Notes: generated by a model from the sequence alone, not told the origin. A stretch of DNA of 64,000 nt from Anastatus disparis (GCA_017163975.1 JAFFSR010000282.1:608501-672500); one strand, 5' to 3'. Positions 1-11,432 are shown, numbered from the stretch's first letter. A program made the numbers and translations.

Positions 1-220
1 CACTTCAAAAAAAAAATTTTTAACAAAAAAAAACCAACTTCAAAAACATTGCAGTAAAAAATAACAAATAATATATTATCCTTAGAAATTATACGCATGC
101 TACGCATCTAACACATGTGCCGCGAACATATTATAGACTATCTAATTATTTGCAAGAGCACAAACGAATTATTTTATCAGGCCGCTTACAAAGAATTTAG
201 TTAGTAGGTAAGACAATATA

Positions 221-920
221 TGTTATGTCCGAACTTGGTTCGGGCATAGAGCTCTTATATAAAAATTATTTATTTTCGTTGAGAACCAGTCTACCGTCCC
301 AGGACTTACCTCTTGCTGGCTTATAAATTTATTATTAATTCGTTAGAATACGCACAAGTATAATTTCCTTCAGTGATTTTCTTCAATTTTTATCTATTAT
401 AAATTTTTTATTTAATTTTTGTATCGATTATATTTTATGTTTCCTGTTATATAGGTTGCACCTTTATACTAAAAGTTCGAATGTAACCTATATACGCGCG
501 CGATAGGCTGTTGCACTTCAATAGAGATGTAACTCCCGTTGCATCGGTAAATATACTATGTATGTAACTATAAGCTAAAAGTAACCAACCTTCACGTGTA
601 CCAAACCGTTGCGCTTCCTAGGAAGTATAACTCAGGTTGCGCCTTTATGTTGGTGCGCCAATCAGCTAGTTGGTGCAACTTTCATTTGAATGTAACTGAC
701 GCTTGCGTATCTTTTGAAATAAAGACGTGGTGACGTAAGTTACACGCGAATTGACTTCCCTTAAAGGATTAAGAATTGGTGTGACAATGGTTACACTTAA
801 TCTACGTGTATGACTAAAGTTTGGACACGATAAAAAAATTAAATCGATCACAATTTTTATAATAATATCAAATAGTAATTGTGCTTATTCACGAATTTAA
901 TCTTATTTATATATTATATT
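221..920 (-). mobile_element. LTR fragment (Ty3/gypsy-like), related to the copy at 54024
   Basis: The block opens on the plus strand with TGTTATGTCCGAAC and shares an ordered series of matches with the LTR at 54024-56008: the motif around AACCAGTCTACCGTCCCAGG (286-305), the following CTTACCT, the segment near ACAAGTATAATT (353-364), and the far segment with GTGCTTATTCACGA (880-893). TGTTA...TAACA-type ends are usual for LTRs. The orientation is inferred from the polypurine tract beside the second copy. Here the opposite end is not recognisable and the homology fades before the GGGCC repeat block. No open frame of interest lies inside. It is either a degraded solo LTR or the edge of an element continuing outside the window. 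Confidence 0.5.
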
Positions 921-941
921 AAAGTGAAACCACTTTTTTTT

Positions 942-984
942 CCGTTTCTCCGGTTCTCCGGTTCTTCAGTTCTCCGGTTCTCCG
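942..984. repeat. 9-bp tandem repeat (TTCTCCGGT)
   Basis: About five near-exact copies of a 9-bp unit TTCTCCGGT run head to tail, one copy carrying TTCTTCAGT. The tract is pyrimidine-rich on the plus strand. No coding context is visible. Confidence 0.7.
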
Positions 985-1069
985 CATTTTTTAAATGTGT
1001 CTAATCTTTTCATAATAAAAGTAGAAATTTTTTATTGGGTCCAATGTAATTAGTACTCATTAGTCGAAA

Positions 1070-2070
1070 GCTTTTTTTTGGGCCATATTTTTTTGGGCCT
1101 TATATTATTTTGGACCCTATATTTTTATTCAATGCCCATTTTTTTGGGCCCTTCTTTTTTTTTATTCTTATATTTTCTTGGGCTTCATAATTTTCTGAGC
1201 CTTATTTTTTCGGGCCTTATATTTTTTGGGCCCAATATTTTTTTGTGCCTATATTTTTTTGGGCTTTATATGTTTTCGGGCCCTTTATTTTTCTGGGTCT
1301 TATTTTTTGGGCCTATTATTTTTTTCGGCCCAATTTTTTTTCGATTCTTATATTTTCATGGGCCTTATATTTTTCAGGCCCTACATTTTTTCGAGTCCTA
1401 TTTTCTTTGGGCCTCATATTTATTTGACCTCTAATTTTTTGTGTCTAATATTTTTTTAATATTTGTATTTTCTTGGACTCTAAATTTTTTTGAGCTCTAT
1501 ATTTTTCTAGGCCTTACATTTTTCTGAGTCCTTTTTTCTTTGGGCCTCTTTTTCATGTAGGCCCAACGTTTTTTTGATTTTAATATTTTCTTAAGCTCTA
1601 TATTTGTCTGGGTCTTATTTTTTGGGTTCTATATTTTTTTGGTCCAGAAATTATTTTAGATCCTTGATTTTTTTGGGCTCTATATTTTTCGGGCCCAACA
1701 TTTCTCTGAGTCCTATTTTCTTCGGGCCTCATATTTTTTTGACCTCTAATTTTTTGTGTCTAATATTTTTTTAATATTTATATTTTCTAGGACTCTATAT
1801 TTTTTTGAGCTGTATATTTTTCTGGGCCTTACATTTTTCTGAGTACTTTTTTCTTTGGGCCTCTTTTTCATGTAGGCCCAACGTTTTTTGATTTTAATAT
1901 TTTCTTAAGCTCTATATTTTTCCGGGTCTTATTTTTTGGGTCCTATATTTTTTTGGGCCAGAAATCATTTTAGATCCATGATTTTTTTGGGCTCTATATT
2001 TTTCGGGCTCTACATTTCTCTAAGTCCTATTTTCTTCGGGCCTCATATTTTTTTAAGTTTCTTATTTTTG
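1070..2070. repeat. GGGCC / T-run minisatellite with 315-bp higher-order unit
   Basis: The 1-kb block alternates T-runs with GGGCC, GGGTC or GGGCT blocks roughly every 15-30 bases. A second layer is visible: the stretch from about 1399 recurs with an offset of 315 bases (GTGTCTAATATTTTTTTAAT at 1441 and 1756, and the segment with CATGTAGGCCCAACGTTTTT in both copies). Several overlapping frames stay open because the composition (Phe, Gly, Pro, Ile codons) lacks stops, but they are low-complexity and I do not read them as genes. Confidence 0.8.
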
Positions 2071-2169
2071 GGCTCAACATTTAAAATTAATTTAATAAAT
2101 AATTTTATACGTCGTTGTATTTTACCTAATAGTGCTAGACTGGGTATAAACCTTAAAGCCAAATAAAGA

Positions 2170-3740
2170 ATGTCTATGTTTCTCTTACCCTATCTTGCTA
2201 TTTCAATTTATCAGTACCCTTTTTTTAATTTCATTTTTGTCATCCTAGTATTATTTAATTTTTCTTTATATTTATTTAATTGTTTTTCTTTAATTTTTAT
2301 GTAATCTTCTTCCTTACGTAAAGCTTTAATCGTATGTTTTTGTTGCAATTTATCATTTCTCATTCTTTCCTTGAATTTCATTTTCGCTATCTTACAAGGA
2401 GAGGCCACCTCTGGGAAACAAATTCGGCTGAAACTGCAGGATACGATTTTTTGATAAAATAATAAACCCGTGTTTTTTCTTTTCTTCGAATAGACCTCTT
2501 AGACAAAAATATAGACATTTTTTCGAAAATATAGTAAAAAGGAGCCTTTATAAGAATATCCAAACAACTAAGACTCTTACAAAAAAATGCATACAAGATG
2601 AAATAAAGTGCAAATCAAATGCTTTGATTTAAACTTTGTTGCATTAAAAAGGCTTTAGTTATTCAAAAGTTACAAGTAATTAAAATATGCTAATGAAATA
2701 GCATAAAATATTAATTATTTTTTATATGCTTAAAAAATTGACAAATATGTAGTAATTTTCAATAAAGCATAACTTTTAAACCACTGAAGCTTTTTTAATG
2801 CAACAAAACCTGAAGTAAAGCCTTTAAATCGCACTTTATTTCTTTCATTATGTATTTTTTTTGTAAAAGTCTTAGTTGTTTGGATATTCAAGTTCTTATA
2901 AAGGCTCCCATTTACTACATTTTCGAAAAAATGTCTATATTTTTGTCTAAGGGACCTATTCGACGAAAAGAAAAAACACGATTTATTTTTTTTTTCATTA
3001 AAAAATCATGTCCCGCACTTTCAGCCGAATCCGTTTCCCGGAGGTGGGGAACTCTCCTTGTTAGTATTCTCTAATTTTTCTTTATATTTATTCAATTGTA
3101 CTTTTTTAATTTTAATATAAGCTTCTTTCTTTCGTAAAGCCTTATTTGTACGCATTTGTTCCAATTCATCAGTACTCTTTTCTTTCTTAAATTTTAATTT
3201 CGTTATCCTTGTATTTTCTTACTTTTTTATATCTATTTGGTTGTTTTTTTTAATTTAAATATAAGCTTCTTTTTTTCTTAAAGCCTCATTCGCACGTATT
3301 TGTTCTAATTCATCAGTATTTTTTTTTCTATTTCATTTTTATTATCTTATTATTATATAATATTTTTCATATTTATATGGTCTATCTTCTTTTATTTTCA
3401 TATAATTTTCTTTTACGTAAACACTATGAATACGCCTTAGTTTTAATTTATTATTAATTTTTTTCTGCATTTTCATAATCATGTCTTTTTATGAATTTTC
3501 TTTATATTCATTCGATAGTACTGTTATTATTTTCAAATTAAATCCTGTTATACATAAAGCTCCTTTGTCATCTATTTCTTTTAATTCTTTTTTTTCTTTA
3601 TTTAATGTTATCTGATCAGTCCTAATTTTAATATCGTTATAATTTATTTGGATATCATGGAAATACATTAATTCATCATTTAGTTTAAAAAAAATTGTAT
3701 CTGATATGTCATTGTCAATTTCCATCTGAATCATTTCAAG
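2170..3740 (-). pseudogene. Broken Lys/Glu-rich coiled-coil repeat gene, split by a foldback element
   Basis: On the minus strand this region reads as fragments very rich in Lys, Glu, Met and Asn. The open pieces are 2211-2408 (65 aa, with segments such as KALRKEEDYIKIKEKQLNKY) and 3489-3734 (81 aa, charged, starting MIQMEIDNDIS). Between them at least three diverged copies of a unit of about 140 bases can be followed (2211-2394, 3061-3215, 3225-3345 approximately), each encoding the same charged pattern, so the product was a tandem-repeat, probably coiled-coil protein. The palindrome at 2395-3060 sits inside one unit: removing it with one TTA rejoins the unit. Stops and frame changes elsewhere make it a pseudogene. 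Function is unknown; I do not recognise a family. Confidence 0.4.
2395..3060. mobile_element. Foldback/MITE, CAAGGAG family, copy 1 (666 bp, TTA duplication)
   Basis: The element begins CAAGGAGAGG and ends with the inverse (CTCTCCTTG). Its arms of roughly 200 bases are inverted copies of each other, so both arms translate outward into similar shadow peptides. TTA flanks both sides (2392-2394 and 3061-3063). It carries no gene. The same family occurs at 50143-50758 and, embedded in a larger palindrome, at 4503-8128. A 3-bp TWA duplication is known for PIF/Harbinger elements, so that superfamily is a candidate, but no transposase is present to confirm it. Confidence 0.8.
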
Positions 3741-3838
3741 ATTTGAATTCTTCTAATCACGACACATTTCCATAATATTTTTTTGTTATGCTAATAAATG
3801 CATTTGTCAGTTTTTTTCAAGAAGTTCAATCTCGGCAA
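3741..3838. other. Short AT-rich stretch without recognised features
   Basis: I see no gene or repeat here. It separates the Lys-rich pseudogene from the start of the 4.7-kb palindrome. Confidence 0.5.
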
Positions 3839-4041
3839 TCACGGTGCTTCGGAGTGAATTTAAATAAAAATTTAATGTCACTTCAAAATCCTTTTTGAGA
3901 ATGATTTGCGAATATTTAGGCATCATTTTTTAAATCGGTTCACATGGCCGATTTGAAGAAAAATAAGAATAAAAAGAATAATTCAAAACCAAACAATTTC
4001 ATTTTATTTATAAAAAAATGCTCAAAAGTGTTTGGAACGTA

Positions 4042-4255
4042 CACTGTTAAAAAAAATTGAATTTTGCTCCCAGTACATTTATGAAATTTATATTTTTACT
4101 TTGAATTTCATGCACATTTACATGAAAATTACGGTAAAATTATTAATTTTTATGCAATTTTTCATTAAAATTACGGTAAAATTATTAATTTTCATGTACA
4201 CGCTTGAAGCAAGCTTCCAGTTTTGCATTAAATTTTCATGATTTTTTTAACAGTG
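4042..4255. mobile_element. 214-bp MITE with TA duplication (CACTGTTAAAAAAA ends)
   Basis: The ends CACTGTTAAAAAAA and TTTTTTTAACAGTG are inverted and flanked by TA on each side (4040-4041 and 4256-4257). Inside are two copies of an ATTACGGTAAAATTATTAAT-like motif. TA duplication plus short TIRs fits a mariner/Tc1-type MITE. It has no coding capacity and is absent from the opposite arm of the surrounding palindrome, so it arrived after the palindrome formed. Confidence 0.65.
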
Positions 4256-4789
4256 TAGGTATAATAGTAAAAACATAACCAAATTGAAGAATATTGGCCT
4301 TATGTTATGGAGCTAATGGGCTCAAATATTTAAAATATTATCGAAAAATAATTCTATAGCTACTTACGTATGAATACATGGTATTCAAAGAATGTAGATA
4401 TTTACATTGATGCCATCTTCTAATATATTCTTTAATTTGTTGAAGCTCATATCATGTCAGATTTTAAACAATTCAGTCGTAATTTAAAACTTGCTTAACT
4501 AACAAGGAGAGGTCCTCACCTCTAATAAACCAATTTGGCTGATACTGCAGGTTATGATTCTTTGATAAAAAAAAATGAACTCGGGTTCTTTCTTTTCGTC
4601 TAATAAACCCAGAGGCTAAGATAAAGCCATTTTTCGAAAACATAGTAAGAAGAAGCGCTTATAAAACCTTGATTAACCAAAGAACTAAAACTTTCACAGC
4701 AAAATATAAAAAAGGGAGTATAAGTTTAATACTTTGATTTGAGCTTTATTGCATCAGAAAGTCTTGCCTAATTTAAAAGTTATAGCTAG

Positions 4790-5700
4790 CACAGCATGGA
4801 GAATTTCACAAAAATATTGCAAAATCTTCCACTGGAATATCTCAATGGAACCTTCCATGCAGATTCTAGGAAGTCTTCACAGAATATTTCGAAATATTCC
4901 AATAAAATTTACCATTGAAAGCTTCCAGGAACATTTATGGAACATTTCAAAAAAATGTTCGAAAACTTTTTCAAATTATTCCATGAAATTTTTACGGAAG
5001 ATTTCTGGAATATTTCATGAAATATTACATTTAATGTTTACTAAATATTCCAGTGGAATATTTCATGGGAAATTCCAGGAAGGTTTCATAAAGATTTTGC
5101 TAAAAGATTCAGAAAAACTTCTAAATTTTAAAGCAGAACATTACACAAATCTTCTAGAAATATTTCATAAAATATTTCACAGAAGGATTTAAGTAATCTT
5201 ACAGTGGAATATTTTATGAAAGATTTTAGGAAGATTTCACAAATATTTCGCTGGAAGATTCCGAAAAACTTCAAAATTGTACAGCGAAACATTACATAAA
5301 TCTTCCAGAAATATTCTACGAAATATTTTACAGAAAGATTTAATTAATCTTTTGGTGCAATATTCGATAAAAGATTTCAGAAAGATTCTATTAACATTTC
5401 TCTGAAAGAACCCGAAAAACTTTAAAATTGGATAGTGGACTATTACCTAAATCATCCAAAAATATTTCATGGAATATTTCACAGAAAGATTTAAGTAATC
5501 TTCCAGTGAAATATTTCATAAAAGATTTTAGGAAGATTCCATAAATATTTCGCTGGAAGATTCAGAAAAACTTCAAAATCGTACAGCGGAACATTACATA
5601 AATCTTCTAGTAATATTTCACGAAATATTTTATAGAAAGATTTAAGTAATCTTACAGTAAAATATTGTATGAAATATTTCATGAAGTTTCCGTTGGAAGC
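4790..5700. repeat. Degenerate tandem repeats around AATATTTCATGGAA
   Basis: Many imperfect units containing AATATTTCA, GGAAGATT and CATTACATAAATCTTCCAG recur, some grouped in a larger unit of roughly 180 bases (for example around 5210, 5340 and 5510). Open frames across this block on both strands are composed of the repeated words only. A related block lies at 7070-7745. Confidence 0.65.
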
Positions 5701-6114
5701 TTGCACGGAAAAAGGAAAATACCTGAAAAGAATGTACTAATTTGAGTCAGTACTAGAAAGAATATTACCAGTCGTTTTTTAATTGATACTCAGTATATAT
5801 TTTAAAACGACCTATATAAGTACATTTTTTAACGTGACTCGTCCCAAGAATTGTGTGGTATAGTACCGAATTTTTCCGTACTACGGGACTAAATTATCTT
5901 TTACTAACATAGTACCTATACAATATTTACTGCGGCGCTGTCGAATATGAAACTTCAATACAGCTAATTTATCATAATGTAAAAACCATTAAATTGCATA
6001 AAAATTTTTAGCAATCAATAAATATAATATCGATCATATAATATGTAAAAATTTCAAATTACTAATTATTAATTTTAAACTTGAGTTGATTATTATAAAC
6101 GGAAAAAAGCAGAT
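5701..6114. other. Loop of the 4.7-kb palindrome, no gene seen
   Basis: This stretch is AT-rich with a short segment near 5840-5890 (AGTACCGAATTTTTCCGTAC) that partly mirrors 6600-6630. No supported coding region is visible. Confidence 0.4.
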
Positions 6115-6360
6115 GAATTTTTTTGCTACAATAAAGAAATTTGTAAGATTAAGCTTGAGTGCGGACAACTCATGAAATCCACCGGGATGCTATACATAAA
6201 AAGTTATATACAAACTTACGATGTATAGTATTTCGAGGTTAGGTTTGTCAAGCTTGATCTAACTTTCAATCCAAGTATATAAAAGAAATAAATTCAAATG
6301 ACTTTTTATTTTAACAAAAATGATTGTACTAACATAGCTATAGCGCGGATAAGTTAGAAT
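6115..6360 (+). repeat. Dispersed repeat J, copy 1
   Basis: The segment containing GAGTGCGGACAACTCATGAA, ATCCACC and the end ATAGCGCGGATAAGTT matches, in inverse orientation, the block at 11908-12150. Both carry the AAATTTGTAAGATTAA lead-in and the AACAAAAATNATTGT motif. The copies are clearly diverged. The element class is unknown. Confidence 0.6.
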
Positions 6361-7069
6361 ATTTGTTTGATTAATGAATTTAAAAAGATGTCAACAAAAT
6401 AAAAAAAGCAAAAATCGATTCTAACAGCTCTGACATTCTGTTAAGTTGAAAATTAATTATTAGTAATTTGAAAGGGTTATATATTATAAAAATGATTTTA
6501 GAATCATCAATTTTTAATTCTAGTATGGGAAAATCAGTTCTATATATAGCAATTATATTCTCTGCAAAATTTTACCCCTGGATCGGATAGGTGAAATATC
6601 AGTCCTAGTACCGAAAAAATAGGTACTACGTAGCGGAAATTCATGCACTCAGTTCGTAATATAGTTATGCCAGCATTAGTAGTTAAAATTTGAAGTATAG
6701 TATTGATTAAAATTATACTATTACATTTTTTTTTCAATACTTTATCACAGAAATAATACATACTACGTGTAGTATTGATTTTAATGGTATTTACCTTTTT
6801 CCGTGTGCGCAGAATGTTACGGGAGATTTCTGGTGACGCCGATAGGAGGATGTTCGTTAAATGGAAGTTTTATCCCCAAGTGGTTGGGAAATATCTTACT
6901 CACTATATAAGCGAAAGGGTCGCCGCTTTGTTGCGTACAGTCGAAGCGATTATGTAAATGCGATTTTATTACTTAATGTCAATGTTCATATATGCGCATA
7001 TGTATTGATATATGAGTATAATGTGTTATTATATAATATATATACTATCCCCTCTCAGCATTTCTAAAT
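6361..7069. other. Loop of the 4.7-kb palindrome, no supported gene
   Basis: Short frames exist (for example 6775-6957 plus, 60 aa, less AT-rich than its surroundings) but none shows a domain, repeat or splice context. I list it as unexplained sequence. Confidence 0.35.
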
Positions 7070-7745
7070 CTTTCATAAAATATTCCAGAAATATTTTGTG
7101 GTAGATCTGAAACCCTAAATCTTTCATCGAAACCTTCCAAAAATCTTCCAGGAACATTTTATGAAAGATGTGAGATTACCTAAACCTTCCATTGAAGTAT
7201 TCTTAATATCGTTCAAGAATATTGCATGGAATATTCCAATGTAAGAAGAATCAAGGACATACGAATATAAGAGGAATATTCCATGGAAGTTTTCTGAAAT
7301 AATCCTAATCTTCCGTGTCAATATTCTACGAATTTTCCATGGATATTCCATGGAATATTTTACGATGGATTTATAAATTGTCCAGACATATTTTATGGAA
7401 TATTTCATGAAAGTTTCCTCAAATCTTCCATGCATATTCCATGAAAGGTTTATGAAATGTTTCAAATCTTCCGTTTCAATATTCCGAAAATCTTCCATGA
7501 ATGTTCCAACGAAATATTTTATGAAATATTCCTGCAAGATTGCTGAAATGTTTCAATGAAAGATTCGAGATGACCCAAATCTTCCAATGAAATATTCTTG
7601 GAGTTTTCCAACAATATTCCATAGAATATTCCAATATAAGAAGAATCAACGAATATTACAGGAATATTCCATGGAAGATATCCTGAAATATTTTAAATCT
7701 TTCGTGCCATTATTCCAGAAAGCTTCGATAAATATTCCATGGTGT
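7070..7745. repeat. Degenerate tandem repeats around ATATTCCATGGAA
   Basis: This is the counterpart of the block at 4790-5700. The short palindrome TTCCATGGAA and words such as GAATATTCCA and AAATCTTCCAT recur throughout. Open frames here are repeat translations, not genes. Confidence 0.65.
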
Positions 7746-8521
7746 GTACGAGGTGATATGCTAATTAAATAGTGTAAAAATTCATTATGTGTTACATGCT
7801 AAAAATATTAAGAAAATACGTAGTAATATTTAATTCAACATAACTTCCGAACCACAAAAACTTTTTTAACACAATAAGGTTCAAAGTAAAGTGTTCAATT
7901 TGTACTTTTTTATCTTTCATGCACTTTTTTGTAAGAGTTTCAGTTTTTTGGTTATTAAAGTTCTTATAAGCACTTCTTGTTACTATATTTTTGAAAGAAA
8001 CAACCTTATCTTTGTCGCTGGGCTTATTATAGGAAAAGAAACAACACGGATTAATTTTTTTGATCAAAGAATCATAACCTGCAGTATTAGCCAAATCGGT
8101 TTCCTAGAGGTGTGGAGATTTCTCCTTATTAGTTATGTGAGTTTCAAATGACTACTTTAAGTGTATATTAACAGACGTCATCGAATTTACATTTTCTGGA
8201 TACTATGTATCTATACGTAAATAGCTATAGAACTACTTTTCGACATTAATTTTAATAAATATTTGAGCTTAATAGCTGCATAATATAGGGCAGATATTCT
8301 TTAATTTTATTATATTTTTACTATTTCACTGACGTTCCAAACATTTTTGAGCATTTGTTTCATAAATAAAATAAAATGGTTTGGTCTTGAATCTTTTTTT
8401 CATTCTTACTTATTTTTCTCCAAATCGATCATGTAAAAGTGATGCCTGAATTATGTAATGGGTCTACAAATCATTCTCAGATGAAATTTTTAAGTTACAT
8501 TAAATTTGTATTTAAACTTCC

Positions 8522-9170
8522 TCAGAAGCACCGTGCGATATCTAAATTTAATAGTATTTCATTGAAACATGGTTCATGACAAAACCTTCTTATCATGTAC
8601 GATGGATTATCGTAAATAATATTTGTATTATTATAATTATGTAAAATAGAAAACATTCTGATTTGTTGCGTTTCAAAAATACCTAATAAATGTAATCTCA
8701 TTTGAGAAACATCATATCTTGAAAAACATGGACATATATTATAAAGTATTGCAACAGCCAAAGCAATTGCAAAAAGGCCGCAATCATAATTATTTGTTTG
8801 TGATTGTACTGTTTCGAAAACTGTGCTCAATTTTGATTTGTTTGGAAATAATCTGTTTATATAAATTTTATGCTCATCTTGTAAATATTTAAGATTTAAA
8901 CTGTCATATATATGAATTATTTTATTATTATAATACATACAAATCCAGTGACCTTTTTCAAAATTTCCGGAAAACAATGCTTTTTTATCAGTCGGTACTA
9001 AATTAATATATTGCGGTATTTGAATTGGTAAAGTGGTTTGCATATTAAATGAGGAGCACCGATTTCAAAGATTATTAAATCCTAATTTATGAATATCAGT
9101 TACATGTAAGCTATTCCACAATACAATTCTTGTCCTTTAACAATCAATTTATCTTTCTCAGTCAAACCCA
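8522..9170 (-). pseudogene. Ulp1/C48-type cysteine protease fragment, transposon-type
   Basis: The open frame 8522-9043 encodes 173 residues with the Ulp1-like catalytic layout: His32 in GHWICMYYNN, Asp47 in HIYDSLN, Gln82 in VQSQTNN, and Cys88 in NNYDCGLFAIALA. This order (His, Asp, Gln, Cys) is the established signature of SUMO/Ulp1 and adenain-type proteases. Upstream on the same strand (9044-9170), further protein-like sequence including LTEKDKLIVKGQELYCG continues the same product but with stops and frame changes, so the gene is truncated. Such short Ulp1 proteins are common cargo of insect transposons. All catalytic residues survive in the 173-aa piece. It abuts the right end of the 4.7-kb palindrome. 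Host function is unlikely but not excluded. Confidence 0.65.
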
Positions 9171-9484
9171 TTATTAGAAATTGAAAATCTTTTAAAAACT
9201 TTTATTTCTTTTAAATGAATTTTTTTTAAAAATATTCACAATAGAATTGCTTTTATATTACCTAATTTAATTCAGTGTATTGTTACTTTCAAAAGCTGAA
9301 AAATATAAGTAATTATGGTGAATGCTTTGAATTAATTGTAATAAGATAAAAAATTATAATAAAATTTGTGAAAATGGTATAACGATTTGAAAATAGTTAT
9401 TTTCGGCAATTATATATATACATAACAAAAAAACATCGGATGAGGTTTTTCAAAATTATTAATGGATCAAAGTCTTATATTTAA
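9171..9484. other. AT-rich intergenic stretch
   Basis: I see nothing beyond AT-rich sequence and a short TATA run near 9410; it ends in the TTAA (9481-9484) that flanks the next palindrome. Confidence 0.5.
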
Positions 9485-9865
9485 GAGCAGGTCGTATATC
9501 TCTGTCCTTTTCTAATGAAAGAATTAATTTTTTTGTAAAAACTAATAATTGTAGCAAAAAATAAGGAGATAGCCCCATCTCGTATAATAAAAAGCAAGAT
9601 TTTCTTTGATGAGGAAAAATTATTTTTATCGATTCGTTTTGAAGAAAACCTTGAAAAACTTAAAAAATAGAGGTTAGGGTGGACAATTCAGTTTTTCAAG
9701 GTTTTCTTAAAAACAAAGCGATAAAAATAATTTTTCCTCATAAAATAAAATCTTGCTTTTTATTATACGAGATGGGGCTTTCTTCTTATTTTTTGCTACA
9801 ATTCTTAATTTTTGTAAGAAAATCAATTCTTTGATTAGAAAAAGACAGATATACTCGACCTCCTC
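9485..9865. mobile_element. Palindromic MITE, family A, copy 1 (381 bp, TTAA)
   Basis: It begins GAGCAGGTCG and ends CGACCTCCTC with TTAA on both sides (9481-9484 and 9866-9869). It is almost fully palindromic, both arms running through the ATAATAAAAAGCAAGATTTT region to a short centre near AGAGGTTAGGGTGGAC. Other copies are 21345-21723 and 30818-31717. TTAA targets are typical of piggyBac-type and Kolobok elements; no transposase is present. Confidence 0.85.
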
Positions 9866-9869
9866 TTAA

Positions 9870-10259
9870 TATATATTTAAGGTAAAAAAAATTTTTATCA
9901 ATTAATATCATTAGAAAAAAAAATTATGACTACATTTGAATTTTGTTTTTCAGGCTTAAAATCCATCCTGATACCTTCAACAGTTTTTAAATGTAAATAC
10001 CGTGAATGTCTGTGAATAATTATGAATAATTGTGAATAATGCAATTATTATAAGTAACTAAAAATAATGATATTTCTGTTCTATTTACAACAAACCTTTC
10101 TGAATAATTAAATACATATTTATACAATATTATAATTTTCAAAGGCAATTTAACAATTGTACTGTTATGCGGTTGATATGCACAAGGGTCGGCCAAGCCA
10201 GCCCAAGTGTCATAGCAATCGCGAGAATATTTATAATTTAACACGCTAGTAACAAAAAA
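9870..10259. other. Gene-free AT-rich stretch
   Basis: A short block of GTGAATAAT repeats lies near 10008-10038. A GC-richer segment near 10165-10215 shows no family resemblance. No gene is supported. Confidence 0.4.
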
Positions 10260-10349
10260 TATTTTTTGACACAGAGTGCGTAAAATTGCACATCAAGAAT
10301 TTTGCTGCGTTTCATTATATGCAATTTTACGCACGCTGTGTCAAAAACA
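10260..10349. repeat. Short hairpin (28-bp arms)
   Basis: The left arm contains TTTTTGACACAGAGTGCGTA, then AAATTGCA, and the right arm contains its inverse ending ACGCTGTGTCAAAAA, with about 32 bases between. Pairing is interrupted by one mismatch. It could be a tiny MITE; no target duplication is obvious. Confidence 0.7.
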
Positions 10350-10388
10350 TTTATTTTATTACTATTCCAAATACAGAATTATTATATA

Positions 10389-10391
<3 letters not shown>

Positions 10392-10431
<40 letters not shown>
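10392..10431. repeat. (AT)n microsatellite
   Basis: An uninterrupted AT dinucleotide run, followed by a degenerate TATACATA tract to about 10453. Confidence 0.95.
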
Positions 10432-10438
<7 letters not shown>

Positions 10439-10452
10439 TACATGTATATATA

Positions 10453-10990
10453 TACAGGGTATCCTGTTTTAAAGAAACCACCGAGATATTTTCGACAGTT
10501 GGCGTTGTATGAAAAAATTGTTTAGGCGAAAGTTATTCGAGACAATGGGGGCTATCTTTCTATGAAATCAGTTTTAACCTTGAGATTTATTTTCAAGGTC
10601 ATTCGAAGGTCAAAGTGATTTTTTGAATTGGAACCTCCATTTTTGATCCTGGATTCGGAAAGAGCAAGAAATTCTACGTTCAGATAAGGTATTATGTGGG
10701 GTGCGGTTTACCCCTCCGAGGTCATGTAGGGATCAAATTTATTATTTTCTTCATCTATGCACACGAATGATCGGGCAAGGGTGAGGTTAATAATGATAAT
10801 AATAATAACAATAACCCAATAACCCAAATAACCAAACCCAATAACCAAAATAAATAAAAAAGGTCCACTGTTTTCTTCAAAACACCTAATTTCTTTTTTC
10901 GGATTCGGAAAGAAGGTTCAACAAAAATTGTCTTGAGTTGTAGGTAATAGTAGGGGTCAAACAACAGTAAAATTGAGTTTGAACTCCATT
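10453..10990. repeat. Possible dispersed element starting TACAGGGTATCC, with AAT/ACCC-rich tail
   Basis: The start TACAGGGTATCCTG resembles the TACAGGGTGTCC type of end seen on many insect MITEs (knowledge from memory, not searched). A TAATAATAATAACAATAACC tract lies at about 10790-10850. No matching inverse end was found, so the boundaries are uncertain and no gene is visible. Confidence 0.25.
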
Positions 10991-11346
10991 TTGCTTTTCA
11001 AAGCCAAATTTATGTATTCGAAGCCTTCATGAGAAGAATTATTTTCCATCTTGTGAGAAAACAAATTATTTTTATTCTCTTTACTGGTGTGATTCCGAAC
11101 AAGCATACAAAGTTTCATGTAAATCGTTAAATAACACTTCTTTAGTATTATTTATGACAGAGGTGACTCGTGAACAACCTTTCTCAGGATAGTGCATGTG
11201 GAAATTTGTAGCAACTCAAAAGGACCAAATATGCAGGATTATTGGAGAAACGATTGCCTAGATTAGTTAGATTGATTCACGTACCTAATTGTGGTATGAA
11301 CACACGTAATGAGCAAATGTTCAGATAAACGGACTTTTATTTATGC
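10991..11346. other. Gene-free AT-rich stretch
   Basis: I see no coding region, hairpin or repeat here before the (GT)n tract. Confidence 0.4.

Positions 11347-11432
<86 letters not shown>
11347..11432. repeat. (GT)n microsatellite
   Basis: An almost perfect GT run of about 43 units. Confidence 0.95.

Larger units (their letters stand above)
3839..8536. mobile_element. 4.7-kb palindrome with arms of about 700-900 bp
   Basis: The left arm (from CACGGTGCTTCGG near 3840) and the right arm (ending CAGAAGCACCGTG near 8535) are inverted copies. The match runs through a segment with CAAACAATTTCATTTTATTT, through the CTACTTACGTATG region, and on across a CAAGGAG-type end (4503 on the left, 8128 on the right) and about 250 more bases. 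The left arm has an extra 214-bp MITE (4042-4255). The loop (about 4800-7800) holds two blocks of AATATTCCATGGAA-type tandem repeats and a single-copy centre. The right end directly abuts the Ulp1-type pseudogene. It may be an inverted duplication of one CAAGGAG element with its flank rather than a canonical transposon. Confidence 0.65.

Noticed and set aside
1078..1459. Overlapping Phe/Gly/Leu-rich open frames
   Set aside because: They are translations of the T-run/GGGCC minisatellite, open in several frames at once.
4749..5192. 147-aa frame on the plus strand
   Set aside because: It is composed only of the AATATTTCATGGAA-type repeat words.
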